Of a stretch of DNA of 64,000 bases, positions 25,707 through 36,441 are shown piece after piece. The stretch covers positions 1-64,000 of the forward strand of contig SECL01000009.1 in NCBI GenBank assembly GCA_004173455.1, written 5' to 3'. Source of the DNA: Moraxellaceae bacterium (GTDB lineage: Bacteria; Pseudomonadota; Gammaproteobacteria; Pseudomonadales; Moraxellaceae). How positions within the stretch are numbered: the first letter of the stretch is position 1; each line of letters begins with the position of its first letter. The notes under the pieces are model-generated. The model saw nothing but the letters and a program-made list of their open reading frames with translations, was not told the origin of the DNA and searched no databases. The position numbers were made by a program, and so were the translations under genes.

Positions 25707-26318
25707 CTATTCACGCTTTTGCTCAGACTTAGAACCGGTAAATTTGCTCATGGTTACTTCGCCTTCGGCACTAATGTCATCTTTAGACAGTACTTTATGC
25801 ACGGTTTGAAACATAATTTTAAAATCCAGCAAGGTGGATTGATTGTCTACATACCACGTGTCTAATTTAAACTTTTCATCCCAGCCAATCGCATTGCGGC
25901 CATTAACCTGTGCATAACCTGTCATGCCGGGACGTACATTGTGGCGCTTGGCCTGCTCTGGGCTATACAGCGGTAGATATTCCATCAATAGCGGCCGTGG
26001 CCCAACCACGCTCATATCACCTTTAATCACGTTCCATAGCTCGGGCATTTCATCCAGACTGGTGGCGCGTAGCATTTTGCCAAATGGGGTTAAGCGCTCG
26101 CTGTCTGGTAGGCTATTGCCTTGTGCATCCACCGCATCGCGCATGGTGCGAAACTTGATCATTTCAAATGGTTTACCGTGCAGACCCGGACGCACTTGGC
26201 GAAACAACACGGGTGAGCCCAAGTTCTTTTTGACTTTATAGGCCACCAACGCATATAACGGTGATAACAGTAACAATGCAGTGGAGGCAATGAGTATGTC
26301 TAAGAGGCGTTTTAGCAT
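25707..26318 (-). CDS. pglC: Undecaprenyl-phosphate sugar-1-phosphate transferase, PglC-like
   Basis: This monotopic phosphoglycosyl transferase starts the repeat unit by moving a sugar phosphate to undecaprenyl phosphate at the inner membrane. The 203 residues have an N-terminal membrane helix (about 3-22) and the family blocks FEMIKFRTM, TSLDEMPELWNVIKGDMSVVGPRP with the catalytic Asp-Glu pair, and RPGMTGYAQVNGRNAI. The short form without the large N-terminal domain of WbaP is PglC-like, consistent with a diacetylbacillosamine-type first sugar from pglF/E/D. It overlaps the upstream glycosyltransferase gene by 7 bp. Confidence 0.9.
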   Translation of the reverse strand: MLKRLLDILIASTALLLLSPLYALVAYKVKKNLGSPVLFRQVRPGLHGKPFEMIKFRTMRDAVDAQGNSLPDSERLTPFGKMLRATSLDEMPELWNVIKGDMSVVGPRPLLMEYLPLYSPEQAKRHNVRPGMTGYAQVNGRNAIGWDEKFKLDTWYVDNQSTLLDFKIMFQTVHKVLSKDDISAEGEVTMSKFTGSKSEQKRE

Positions 26319-27457
26319 AAAATTCCCATTTCACGTAACATGACTTGATTGACTGTATTGACATCAAATTTTTCTTCCGCCAATTGGCGTGATGCCGCAC
26401 CCATTTGATGTATTAACTCTGGCTTCAGTATAAATTTTTCCATCGCCTGAGCTAACTCATCAACTGCTTTAACAGGCACCAAATAACCATTTAACCCATC
26501 AATCACCGTTTCACGGCAACCAGGGGCATCGGTAGTGATAATCGGTCGTCCCATGGCCATGGCCTCTAATACCGTGCGTGGTGTGCCCTCCCGATAAGAC
26601 GGCAACACATAAACAGCACAGGCTGCAATGGCAGGCTTTACATCACTCAGCTTGCCCCAAAAATTAAACAAGCCACTATTCACCCAACTGTCTAACTCAT
26701 GTTGCTCTATCGCATTGGGGTTATCATCAATCCAGCCGACCAGATCAAACTGGGCTTGCGGATATTTGGCTTTAACAATGGCTGCTGCCTGTGCGTACTC
26801 CCGAATGCCTTTATCCACCAGCAAGCGAGCAATGAGTAAAAACCGTGGGCAAGGTGCAAGATCGACTACGCGAAAAGGCGCAACTGCATATTCAGACACA
26901 TTCACCCCAGAACCATTCACTACTTTACTGGGAGTAGTAGATTTTAAAATGGCCATTTTTCTAAACAAGGCTTCATCGTCAGGGTTTTGAAAAAACACTT
27001 TTTGGGTAGATGCCAATGCCAGTGCATATAACTGATGCACGAGCTTTTGCAAATTAGATTTTTTATAGGTTTTTTCTTCCGCACCCTGAAAGGCATAACC
27101 CAAACCTGTGACCAATGCAAAGCGATGCGGAACATGCGCCATTACCGCAGCCAGCGACCCATAAATAACGGGTTTAATGGTATAGCCCATCACGTAACTG
27201 GGTTTAATGTTTTTGATTAAACGATATAGCGTAAATAAGGTTTTGGCATCTGCAATGGGATTGGTGCCTGTGCGCTGCATGGAGAAATGATGAACACGAT
27301 AGCCCAATGCCTTTAAAGCATTCAATTCTTCTGGAAAATGATTAAACTCTGGTGCAGCAATATGAATTTCAAAACCAGCGTATTGCAGGGCTTCGATTAA
27401 TGCACCGCGAAACTTGAGTATGGAGGCTGGATAACTAGCGATGATGAGGAATTTCAT
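26312..27457 (-). CDS. Glycosyltransferase family 4, PglA-like
   Basis: The 381 residues form two Rossmann-like domains of a GT-B enzyme. The C-terminal half has the GT4 nucleotide-sugar site: FLLIARLLVDKGIREY and VLPSYREGTPRTVLEAMAMGRPIITTDAPGCRETV, in which E-x7-E-type glutamates are present. Its position next to the pglC-like gene suggests it adds the second sugar; transfer of GalNAc, supplied through the WbpP-like epimerase, would match PglA but is inference. It overlaps wzy by 4 bp and pglC by 7 bp. Confidence 0.85.
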   Translation of the reverse strand: MKFLIIASYPASILKFRGALIEALQYAGFEIHIAAPEFNHFPEELNALKALGYRVHHFSMQRTGTNPIADAKTLFTLYRLIKNIKPSYVMGYTIKPVIYGSLAAVMAHVPHRFALVTGLGYAFQGAEEKTYKKSNLQKLVHQLYALALASTQKVFFQNPDDEALFRKMAILKSTTPSKVVNGSGVNVSEYAVAPFRVVDLAPCPRFLLIARLLVDKGIREYAQAAAIVKAKYPQAQFDLVGWIDDNPNAIEQHELDSWVNSGLFNFWGKLSDVKPAIAACAVYVLPSYREGTPRTVLEAMAMGRPIITTDAPGCRETVIDGLNGYLVPVKAVDELAQAMEKFILKPELIHQMGAASRQLAEEKFDVNTVNQVMLREMGILC

Positions 27458-28620
27458 TTCACTATCTCATTAGTAACTTTCTCATTATTAACTTTACGTG
27501 TTCCAATAACGCTTAATAGTAGAAAAATGAGCATAGGTGCAAACATCCACTTTTGACGTGTAGCAATCCCTAAATTTGCTGTAGTGGAAGCAAAAATTAG
27601 CCAAGTAAGACCAACATAAATCCATAAAAAAATTCTGTTAGATTCTATTGAAGGCTGAGATTTTTTTAAAATTGCAATAGAGCCCAATATAACTAATGCT
27701 AATAAAATAAGATTATCAATTGATGAAATGAATGCAAAAATGCTTTTTGCTTCAAAAGGAAGGGGTCTAAATAAATATGTGAAAAGCTGCATAGGCAAAC
27801 TCATGGATGAAATATCCAGACTGCTCCCACCATCTAAATTAGAATCTTGCCTCTGGTCAATATAATCTTGAATATCTGCAGCATTTTGAGCATCGCCTAA
27901 ACCTGCATACTGCATTGCAAGAGGAATTACCAATGCACTACCGACTAACGCTAGAGTACCTATAATAAAGCGTTGTACTAAAGAGCTACGTTTATCAAAA
28001 ATAAATGATAAAGCATAAGCAGCCAACATAACTGCAGCTATATGTGGACGAACCATCAACATAGCAATAACGGCAAATGCAAATAAACCAAGCCTATTTT
28101 TAAAATCTAGAGCTGCCCAAAGGACTAAACCTGTAGCCATAAAGGAGATAGAGTCTTTACCTAAAGCACTAGTCCAAAAACTAACTGATGGTAGAAATAC
28201 TAAAATCCATCCAAATATTCTAATTTTTTTATATTTATCTAAAATGGTTTGTCTAATAGTTGCAGTGAAAGCAATTAGCCCTAAATAGCCCATGAAATTA
28301 TGTACTAAAAATTGATCAACATAAGAAAATGAAAAAAACTTATTTAAAATATAAGTAACATAAACTATAAATGAAGTTCCAAAATTAAAATCTCCCAGTT
28401 CGTGCTCAGTTGCAAGTAAAAAATATCTTTTAGAGTCAGCAGGAAAATTAAGTGAAAACCAAATGTATATTAAAGTAAATAAGCTATGCCACAGATATAA
28501 CGCCAGGCTTAATTTATAACTTACTTTAAAAAAAGTACCAATTTTTAAAGAAATTATTAAGAAAAATAAAAAAATAACTGGAGAAAGAACCAAACCATCT
28601 AAAGAAACTAAATTTTCCAT
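27454..28620 (-). CDS. wzy: O-antigen/capsule repeat-unit polymerase Wzy (probable)
   Basis: The 388-residue protein has about ten transmembrane helices and a long central loop (about 250-290, rich in Asp and Gln) as seen in polymerases that join repeat units in the periplasm. Conserved-looking features include FWTSALGKDSISFMATGL and MLMVRPHIAAVMLAAYALSF, which resemble EpsG/Wzy-type proteins. There is only one other polytopic protein of this type in the locus, the Wzx at 31347, so assignment by elimination is good. Base composition is clearly more AT-rich than the flanking genes, as usual for wzy. Confidence 0.75.
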   Translation of the reverse strand: MENLVSLDGLVLSPVIFLFFLIISLKIGTFFKVSYKLSLALYLWHSLFTLIYIWFSLNFPADSKRYFLLATEHELGDFNFGTSFIVYVTYILNKFFSFSYVDQFLVHNFMGYLGLIAFTATIRQTILDKYKKIRIFGWILVFLPSVSFWTSALGKDSISFMATGLVLWAALDFKNRLGLFAFAVIAMLMVRPHIAAVMLAAYALSFIFDKRSSLVQRFIIGTLALVGSALVIPLAMQYAGLGDAQNAADIQDYIDQRQDSNLDGGSSLDISSMSLPMQLFTYLFRPLPFEAKSIFAFISSIDNLILLALVILGSIAILKKSQPSIESNRIFLWIYVGLTWLIFASTTANLGIATRQKWMFAPMLIFLLLSVIGTRKVNNEKVTNEIVK

Positions 28621-28634
28621 ATAGAAGTAAATTC

Positions 28635-29726
28635 CTACAGTGTTATACTAAAATCATTTATTAATTTTTCCAAAATTTTTATTTTATCTATATATTTGGC
28701 CGTATCTTCACGAACCTCTGATCTATCATAACCTTTCATGCTAAGAGCAAAATTATATAAGTTATTTATATCTAAGTTCTGATCATTAAGGTAGAAAATA
28801 CTATTATTTTGTAGACTAGTATCTATGTGAGTAGAATAAACGGGTATTCCTAAAGCCAGCATCTCTCGCACTTTCAATGTTGACCCCTCATTTAAATTCT
28901 GTCTAAACATTGCTAATGACCCTAAAGCCACATCGCATTTTTCAATAATTTTCAAATAACCATCTTTATTCATAACACCATGCGCTACGAAGCAACTATT
29001 CCCTTCAATAGACTTAAGATATTGTTCATTTAAACGTCCTATAAGATGAATTATAATTGATGGCATTTGATCACTTTTATTATTTACAGCATCTATCAAT
29101 AGATCCAAACCATGCCACTCTGAAAATGTGCCACATATAAAAGCAATGTTGACTACATTTTTTTCTCTTTTATCAATTACCAAGCTCACTGAATCTATAT
29201 CTATACCATTTGGATAGCTAAAAGTTTTCTTATTTAAATGTCTAGCACTATTTTCATAATTTGCAATTTCATCTGTAACACCAACTATTGCTTTTGAATT
29301 ACTAATAGCAACTTTTCCAGTAATAGTTTCTATCAAGGAAGCTAATTTTCCTTTCCACCCTTTTCGAATAAGTTTTAATTCGTCAATTTCTTTGGCGTGA
29401 TGAACGCTAATTCGATTTTTAAAAAAATATGAAAAAATTAAAGCAAACGGATCAAAGGTCATATGTCTAAGTAAAATAAGATCATATTGCTTTCTATAAG
29501 ATAGAATCTTTAACCATATATATAAATTTCTTAAAAATATTGATCTGAAAAATACTGGAATGCATCTTTCAAATGATTCTTTAGACTCCCCTGTGTGGAA
29601 TACTAATGTGTTCCATTCAACTGAATCTATTTTTAATGAGGCTTTATATTCAGAGATAAGTTGTTGTCTTTGACCTGCAGTCAGCTCACGAACGCCTGTT
29701 ATGTGAATAATTTTTTTAAACTTCAT
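28635..29726 (-). CDS. Glycosyltransferase, GT4-like
   Basis: The 363 residues look like a GT-B glycosyltransferase: an N-terminal acceptor domain (SVHHAKEIDELKLIRKGWKG) and a C-terminal donor domain with NIAFICGTFSEWHGLDLLIDAV and the loop NEGSTLKVREMLALGIPVYST, containing a conserved Glu. Donor and acceptor sugars cannot be read from sequence. In this locus UDP-ManNAc3NAcA or a GalNAc-derived uronate are candidates. Start ATG overlaps wbpI by 4 bp. Confidence 0.75.
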   Translation of the reverse strand: MKFKKIIHITGVRELTAGQRQQLISEYKASLKIDSVEWNTLVFHTGESKESFERCIPVFFRSIFLRNLYIWLKILSYRKQYDLILLRHMTFDPFALIFSYFFKNRISVHHAKEIDELKLIRKGWKGKLASLIETITGKVAISNSKAIVGVTDEIANYENSARHLNKKTFSYPNGIDIDSVSLVIDKREKNVVNIAFICGTFSEWHGLDLLIDAVNNKSDQMPSIIIHLIGRLNEQYLKSIEGNSCFVAHGVMNKDGYLKIIEKCDVALGSLAMFRQNLNEGSTLKVREMLALGIPVYSTHIDTSLQNNSIFYLNDQNLDINNLYNFALSMKGYDRSEVREDTAKYIDKIKILEKLINDFSITL

Positions 29727-30781
29727 TTATAAACTTCCAGAATATCAAGAATTTTTTTAGCGGCATCACCTGCGCCATAAATATTATTATTTCCATCTTT
29801 AAAATTCACAGAGACTAATGCTTCTTGAATTTTCTTAGCTTCATGCCCTACAAGTCTATTCAAGCCAGCTTCTACTAACTCTACCCACTCTGTTTCTTCT
29901 CTTAATGTTACACATTGTTTATTGTGAAAATAAGCCTCTTTCTGCACACCACCTGAGTCCGTTACTACTAAGTCACAATGCACCTCTAGCCATACCATTT
30001 CTAAATAACCGATGGGATCGACCACATATATATTTGAAGGAATAGATAAATTATAGTCTTTTATCTTCTTTAAAGTTCTAGGGTGTAAAGGTAAGATTAT
30101 AGATTTTTCAGAGGTTGCTAACCCTTCAAAAATTTCTTTCAGTTTGTAAGCGTCATCTGTATTTTCAGCACGGTGAATGGTACAAAGTATAAATTCTTTT
30201 AACTTTAAGTTATCAAACCATGTTGGCTTAACCATTTTTTCTTTGTAGTACAATGAAACATCATACATAATATCGCCGACTACAAATATTTTATTTGCAT
30301 CGATACCTTCATTCAATAAATTTTGCTTAGAACCCAGACTTGGAACAAATAAATAACTACTAATTTGATCTGTTAAAATACGATTAATTTCTTCAGGCAT
30401 TCTGCGATTGAACGATCTTAAACCAGCCTCTACATGAGCTAATGGAATATGCAGCTTAATAGCTGCTAATGCGCCAGCTAGCGTAGAATTGGTATCGCCA
30501 TAAACCAATACCATATCTGGTTTTTCTAGTATTAAAATTTCTTCTATTTTTTCTAACTGCTGACCCGTCATTGCACCATGGCTATTACCCCCCGTATGCA
30601 ATTGATACTTTGGGGTTGGAATGTCCATTTCATCAAAAAACACATTAGACATATTCACATCATAGTGCTGTCCTGTATGCACTATGACCTCTTTAATATT
30701 AGGATAATTTTTAATTGCTCTAGAAAATGCTGCAGCTTTAATAAACTGAGGTCTAGCACCTAGTACTGTTACAATTTTCAT
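29723..30781 (-). CDS. wbpI: UDP-GlcNAc3NAcA 2-epimerase, WbpI-like
   Basis: The protein belongs to the non-hydrolysing UDP-GlcNAc 2-epimerase family: GARPQFIKAAAFSRAI, HTGQHYDVNMS, VYGDTNSTLAGALAA, HVEAGLRSFNRRMPEEINR and TDSGGVQKEA. Within it, the wording is closest, as I recall the families, to WbpI/WlbD, which converts UDP-GlcNAc3NAcA to UDP-ManNAc3NAcA, rather than to WecB. The genes for the substrate (wbpB, wbpE, wbpD) are in the same operon, which supports this. I start at the ATG at 30781, two bases after the upstream stop; a TTG at 30787 is in frame. Confidence 0.82.
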   Translation of the reverse strand: MKIVTVLGARPQFIKAAAFSRAIKNYPNIKEVIVHTGQHYDVNMSNVFFDEMDIPTPKYQLHTGGNSHGAMTGQQLEKIEEILILEKPDMVLVYGDTNSTLAGALAAIKLHIPLAHVEAGLRSFNRRMPEEINRILTDQISSYLFVPSLGSKQNLLNEGIDANKIFVVGDIMYDVSLYYKEKMVKPTWFDNLKLKEFILCTIHRAENTDDAYKLKEIFEGLATSEKSIILPLHPRTLKKIKDYNLSIPSNIYVVDPIGYLEMVWLEVHCDLVVTDSGGVQKEAYFHNKQCVTLREETEWVELVEAGLNRLVGHEAKKIQEALVSVNFKDGNNNIYGAGDAAKKILDILEVYK

Positions 30782-30783
30782 AA

Positions 30784-31350
30784 TCAAATCTCTTTTATGA
30801 CTTTAGCAGGTACACCTGCCAGAATTATATTACCTTGAGGAAAGCTTTTGGTAACTACAGCACCAGCTGCCACAATTGTATTATCACCTAACTCTACTCC
30901 AGGTAAAATAACACTATTCATCCCTACCCAGCATTTTTCTCCAATAATTACATCACTACCTTCTTCGTGGGAATCAAGATTGCCTACAGTATGATTTGCA
31001 GTAATAATTCCAACATTTGGAGCGATGTAAGTACCCTTACCTAAATAAATTTGACCATTAAAATTTTGAAAGTAAGTTCCTGGAGACTGAAAATTATTAA
31101 GATCATCTGGATGAAAATGTATATTCTTACTATTTGAGATATAGCATGTTAAAGCTGTAGGAAACTGAGATGGTCGTGCTAAGCGTAAAATATTTTTTAG
31201 CCAGATTGACCTTAATGAGTAAATATAACCGCTTACATTATCTTCAAAGTGCCGACCAACAATATACTTTCGATCATAAAATAATAATAATAATAAATCC
31301 AAAATGGGTTTAGTTATTTTAATAAATTTCTTAATTAGTTGCTTGATCAT
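30784..31350 (-). CDS. Hexapeptide-repeat acyltransferase
   Basis: The 188 residues end in a left-handed beta-helix: IYLGKGTYIAPNVGIITANHTVGN, VIIGEKCWVGMNSVILPGVELGDNTIVAAGAVVTKSF. H118-type histidine in the ITANHTV segment is the expected catalytic base. An N-terminal hydrophobic patch (about 10-25) may bind the membrane. It probably acetylates a sugar of the repeat unit; the target is unknown. It overlaps wzx by 4 bp and is followed directly by wbpI. Confidence 0.8.
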   Translation of the reverse strand: MIKQLIKKFIKITKPILDLLLLLFYDRKYIVGRHFEDNVSGYIYSLRSIWLKNILRLARPSQFPTALTCYISNSKNIHFHPDDLNNFQSPGTYFQNFNGQIYLGKGTYIAPNVGIITANHTVGNLDSHEEGSDVIIGEKCWVGMNSVILPGVELGDNTIVAAGAVVTKSFPQGNIILAGVPAKVIKEI

Positions 31351-32723
31351 ATTAGTATCTCAAAAATAATTTTTAAAAATGAACCAAGTATGATCCAGAA
31401 AATTAAAAATAAAACCGAAGAACTCAAACATTTGAAGTGATCTTTTATATTTAAACCTGCATTATTATAAAAAACTATATAACAGATCAAATAAAATAAT
31501 CCACCAGAGATAGCATAAACTTCCGCAACATACTCTTTTGCAAAACTACCAGCTATCAAAACTGCTCCTACTCTTAAGAAAAAACCAGAAACTGTCAATA
31601 ATAACATTTCTGCTTGTAATCCTTTTATATGCATAATCATAGAAATAGGCGAAGCCAAAAACTGAAATATAAACCATGGAGTCATCCATAAAATTATTTC
31701 TCCTGCTTTACCCCACTCTTGACCAAATATTATAGAAAAAACATAAGGAGCTAGGAGGCCTACACAGATTAAGGGACCTACACCAGCTTTAAACAAACCA
31801 GCTAGAATTTGTGAACTAAATAACTTTAAACTACCATTTCTCAATTCTAAAGGTGCACGAGATAAATATACTTGAGCAATTGAACCACCAATTAAACCCA
31901 TTGGTATTGCCATCACCTTCATTGCAAGCATTAAGTAGCCCGCTTCTGGCCCAATAGCTACTGCCGCAATTATAATTACAGGTAATTGTATTGCCGCAAC
32001 ATTGGCCAAAGATTCAAATGTAGAGTATTTCGGAAATTTATCGTATTTTTTTCCATTTTCTTTTACTCGTGTAATAGAAATTAGCTTATATAAAGGCTTA
32101 CTTTCTTTCCAAAAACTTATAAAGAGCCTCAAAATACCAGCAGAGAAGCTGATAACCTGGCCAACAATCAAGCCAACTGAGCCAAGACCCAAATATCCTC
32201 CACCAATCTGCACTGATGAACTAGCTACCGACTGCGTCATTCGCGTTTTAGCAATAGTAGAAAATTGTTTTTGTCGGGTTGTCCAATATTGCAGTGCATT
32301 GTACAGACCAGCAAAAAATACGCCTATGGGTATAAACCATATAAAAGGTTTTAGCTGAGGCTGTTGAATCACCTCAAGAATAGGATCTTGAAAAAAGAAT
32401 ATAACTATTATCAATAAAGTGGTAATAGTTATATTACTTAATACGGCAAGTATAAATAAAGATAAAGCATCTTCATTTTTTTCAGGCAGGGGAATTGCTA
32501 TTTCAAAACGCAAACAGGCGGCTACTGCTAAAATACCTAATATTGAGGCATAAACAGCAAATAACGCAAACTCTGCTGGGCTATAAAGACGCGTAATTAT
32601 AGGCAGTACCAACACGCCTAATGCTTGAGCAAAAGCTGTACCACCTGCCAAAACGCTAACAGATTTTAAAAAACCACCTTGTGATTGCAGCTTGTTTTTC
32701 ACAGTTTGAATCAAAGATGGCAT
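31347..32723 (-). CDS. wzx: Repeat-unit flippase Wzx
   Basis: The 458 residues have about twelve transmembrane helices. The N-terminus, VSVLAGGTAFAQALGVLVLPIITRLYSPAEFALFAVY, is typical of the oligosaccharide flippase family, which moves undecaprenyl-linked repeat units to the periplasmic side. Position among glycosyltransferases, with a Wzy and Wza/Wzb/Wzc in the same operon, supports a Wzx/Wzy-dependent capsule. The gene is AT-rich relative to the flanking sugar-synthesis genes. Confidence 0.88.
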   Translation of the reverse strand: MPSLIQTVKNKLQSQGGFLKSVSVLAGGTAFAQALGVLVLPIITRLYSPAEFALFAVYASILGILAVAACLRFEIAIPLPEKNEDALSLFILAVLSNITITTLLIIVIFFFQDPILEVIQQPQLKPFIWFIPIGVFFAGLYNALQYWTTRQKQFSTIAKTRMTQSVASSSVQIGGGYLGLGSVGLIVGQVISFSAGILRLFISFWKESKPLYKLISITRVKENGKKYDKFPKYSTFESLANVAAIQLPVIIIAAVAIGPEAGYLMLAMKVMAIPMGLIGGSIAQVYLSRAPLELRNGSLKLFSSQILAGLFKAGVGPLICVGLLAPYVFSIIFGQEWGKAGEIILWMTPWFIFQFLASPISMIMHIKGLQAEMLLLTVSGFFLRVGAVLIAGSFAKEYVAEVYAISGGLFYLICYIVFYNNAGLNIKDHFKCLSSSVLFLIFWIILGSFLKIIFEILI

Positions 32724-32729
32724 TGAGGC

Positions 32730-33812
32730 TTAACCTAAAATAGCAGTAATAATAATTTGCTGCTCAGCTTCGGTGAGATAAGCATGCATCGGCAAACTCA
32801 TTACCTTTTGTGCTACTGCATCCCCTACGGGTAACACTGCACTTTCATCTGCAACTGCTGGTTGCTTGTTTAAAGGAATAGGATAATGCACTGCCGTTGG
32901 TATGCCTTGCGCTTTTAAACGCTCTTGTACATCATCACGGTTGTCCACCTGAATGGTATATTGCGCCCACGCACTGTGGTTATGTGCTTCAATAAATGGC
33001 GTGGTTAAAATGCCTGCTTCATTAAATAACTTATTATAAGTTTCTGCCACGCGCTGGCGTGCTTGCATTTCATCATCTAAAATTTCTAGCTTTGGTAATA
33101 AAATAGCAGCTTGCAAGGTGTCTAGGCGGCTGTTTACGCCTATACGCACATGATGGTAACGGCGGTCTTGCCCATGCCGTGCAATTTGACGAATCACTTT
33201 GGCAAGCTCAGCATCATTGGTAAAAATAGCACCGCCATCGCCATAGCAACCCAAAGGCTTACTGGGGAAAAAGCTCGTACACGCCACGGTACTTAAATTA
33301 CAGCTTTTGCGACCTTTATAACTTGCGCCAAAGCTTTGTGCTGCATCTTCAATCACTGGAATATTATATTTAGCAGCGATGGCATTAATGGCATCAAAGT
33401 CTGCACATTGCCCATATAAGCTTACTGGAATAATCGCTTTGGTGCGTGGTGTAATAGCTGCTTCTAACTTCTCTACATCCAAGTTGTATGTCTTAGGGTT
33501 CACATCAACATACACAGGCTTGGCACCGAGCACTGCAACCGTTTCAGCCGTGGCAATATAAGTAAAACCAGGGGTAATCACTTCATCCCCAGCACCTATA
33601 CCAAAGGCCATTTGCACAATTTGCAGAGCATCTGTGCCATTGGCACAAGTAATACAATATTTAGCACCCACATAGTCAGCTAGCTTTTCTTCTAGCTCAG
33701 TTATTTCTGGCCCTAATATATATTGACCATGTGACAAAACATTTTGCATTCCTGCATCAATTCTATCTTTAAGGCGTGCTTGCTGTGCTTTTAAATCAAT
33801 AAATTCGATCAT
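32730..33812 (-). CDS. wbpE: UDP-3-keto-GlcNAcA aminotransferase, WbpE-like
   Basis: PLP-dependent DegT/DnrJ family enzyme of 360 residues: CANGTDALQIVQMAFGIGAGDEVITPGFTY is the cofactor-binding start and CTSFFPSKPLGCYGDGG carries the PLP lysine (about residue 185). WbpE adds the 3-amino group to the keto sugar made by WbpB. The two enzymes are neighbours here, with WbpD between them. The second aminotransferase of the locus (at 21519) differs in the lysine region (QDKIMTTGGEGG), which helps separate their roles. Confidence 0.87.
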   Translation of the reverse strand: MIEFIDLKAQQARLKDRIDAGMQNVLSHGQYILGPEITELEEKLADYVGAKYCITCANGTDALQIVQMAFGIGAGDEVITPGFTYIATAETVAVLGAKPVYVDVNPKTYNLDVEKLEAAITPRTKAIIPVSLYGQCADFDAINAIAAKYNIPVIEDAAQSFGASYKGRKSCNLSTVACTSFFPSKPLGCYGDGGAIFTNDAELAKVIRQIARHGQDRRYHHVRIGVNSRLDTLQAAILLPKLEILDDEMQARQRVAETYNKLFNEAGILTTPFIEAHNHSAWAQYTIQVDNRDDVQERLKAQGIPTAVHYPIPLNKQPAVADESAVLPVGDAVAQKVMSLPMHAYLTEAEQQIIITAILG

Positions 33813-33825
33813 GTTTAGGTCTGCT

Positions 33826-34410
33826 TTATGGCTGTTGCTTAGTCACATTTTGGTTTTCTAATCGATAAATTGCACCTGTATGCTCACATGCAGTTTGTGC
33901 AGTGCCAGTAAGTGGCAAGTCTAATTGCTCACCAAACTCGCTCATCCAGCCAATTTGCTTGGCAGGTACGCCTACCATTAAGGCATAGGCAGGCACATCT
34001 TTATTAATCACAGCACCTGCGCCAACAAAGGAGTACTCTCCAATGGTCACACCACAAACAATGGTACAGTTCGCACCCAATGTGGCTCCTTTTTTAACTA
34101 AAGTATCGCGGTACTGATCTTTACGTTCAATTAGCGAGCGTGGGTTATAGACATTGGTAAACACCATGCTTGGCCCACAAAACACTCCCTCCTCTAAGAT
34201 AACATTGTCATATACAGAAACATTGTTTTGAACTTTGCAATGATCGCCAATGATGACCTTATTACCAACAAATACATTTTGTCCAAGTGACACGCCTTTA
34301 CCGATTTTAGCGCCACTACACACATGCACAAAATGCCACACACGAGAGTCGTCACCAATTTGAGCACCATCATCAACAATGGCACTTGGGTGTTGGTAAT
34401 AATTAGTCAT
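33826..34410 (-). CDS. wbpD: UDP-3-amino-GlcNAcA N-acetyltransferase, WbpD-like
   Basis: This 194-residue hexapeptide-repeat acetyltransferase begins [34 protein letters not shown] and contains the repeats [32 protein letters not shown] and [33 protein letters not shown]. The closing GWMSEFG is characteristic of the WbpD/WlbB group, which acetylates the 3-amino group to give UDP-GlcNAc3NAcA. It lies between wbpB and wbpE, 13 bp from wbpE and 15 bp from wbpB, in pathway-coherent order. Confidence 0.9.
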   Translation of the reverse strand: MTNYYQHPSAIVDDGAQIGDDSRVWHFVHVCSGAKIGKGVSLGQNVFVGNKVIIGDHCKVQNNVSVYDNVILEEGVFCGPSMVFTNVYNPRSLIERKDQYRDTLVKKGATLGANCTIVCGVTIGEYSFVGAGAVINKDVPAYALMVGVPAKQIGWMSEFGEQLDLPLTGTAQTACEHTGAIYRLENQNVTKQQP

Positions 34411-34425
34411 TATTTTGCCTTTCTT

Positions 34426-35388
<963 letters not shown>

Positions 35389-36429
35389 TTAAGATTTAAT
35401 AATATTTATGACATACCAAGGCATTGTTTTTTGAATGCCCTGCATAATATTAAACTGAGGGTCATAACCAAGTCTTGTCTGAATCTTGGTTATATCTGCC
35501 TGACTATGCCGCACATCCCCTGCCCTGAAGTCCCGATACACTGGCGCTTTGTTATAGCTCACGCCATTGTTGCTCAAGGTGTCTTTTAACGCTTCAAATA
35601 GCGTATTTAAGGTCGTGCGTCCACCCACGGCCACGTTATACACTTGGTTTTTGGCATTATCATTTGCAGTAGCTGCTAAAATATTGGCCTGTACTGCATT
35701 TTCAATAAAATTAAAGTCGCGGCTGGTGTCACCATCGCCATTAATAAACACGTCATCGCCTGCAATCATGGCAGCCGTCCACTTGGGGATTACCGCTGCA
35801 TAAGCACCATCAGGCGTTTGGCGTTTGCCAAAAATATTAAAGTAGCGCAGCCCAATGGTATTAAAGCTATAAGTGCGTGAAAACACATCGGCATATAGCT
35901 CATTGACATACTTGGTCACAGCATAGGGTGATAATGGGTTGCCAATATTTGGCTCTACCTTGGGCAATGCAGGATGGTCACCATAGGTCGAGCTACTGGC
36001 CGCATAGGTAAAGCTAGCCACCTTGGCATCACGCGCAGCCACCAGCATATTTAAAAAACCGCTAATATTGGTGTGGTTGGTAGCAATGGGGTCGGCAATG
36101 GAGCGCGGTACAGAACCAAGCGCGGCCTGATGCAACACATAATCCACGCCAGCACAGGCTGTATTGCAATCATCCAGATTACGGATATCACCTTCAATAA
36201 AAGTAAAACCCTGCCATTGTTCAGCACTGACCAGACTCTGTACTTCATCCAGATTATGCTGAAAACCCGTGGCAAAGTTATCTAAACCCACGACTTTTTG
36301 ATTAAGTAGCAATAGCGTTTCTAATAAATTGGAACCAATAAAGCCCGCCACACCAGTAATTAGCCAAGTCTTCGAGCCTTGCTGAAGCTCCGCACAGACC
36401 TGCTCAAAACGATTGGTGGTGTTATTCAT
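35389..36429 (-). CDS. wbpP: UDP-GlcNAc/UDP-GlcNAcA C4-epimerase, WbpP/TviC-like
   Basis: Extended SDR enzyme of 346 residues: [17 protein letters not shown] binds NAD, the catalytic triad is in [11 protein letters not shown] and [15 protein letters not shown] (Y-x3-K). The wording [17 protein letters not shown] is typical of WbpP/TviC, which interconvert gluco and galacto forms of UDP-HexNAc or its uronate. Together with tviB it would give UDP-GalNAcA and UDP-GalNAc. Start ATG at 36429 has AGGAA 9 bases upstream. Confidence 0.9.
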   Translation of the reverse strand: MNNTTNRFEQVCAELQQGSKTWLITGVAGFIGSNLLETLLLLNQKVVGLDNFATGFQHNLDEVQSLVSAEQWQGFTFIEGDIRNLDDCNTACAGVDYVLHQAALGSVPRSIADPIATNHTNISGFLNMLVAARDAKVASFTYAASSSTYGDHPALPKVEPNIGNPLSPYAVTKYVNELYADVFSRTYSFNTIGLRYFNIFGKRQTPDGAYAAVIPKWTAAMIAGDDVFINGDGDTSRDFNFIENAVQANILAATANDNAKNQVYNVAVGGRTTLNTLFEALKDTLSNNGVSYNKAPVYRDFRAGDVRHSQADITKIQTRLGYDPQFNIMQGIQKTMPWYVINIIKS

Positions 36430-36441
36430 GTGAATCAATTC

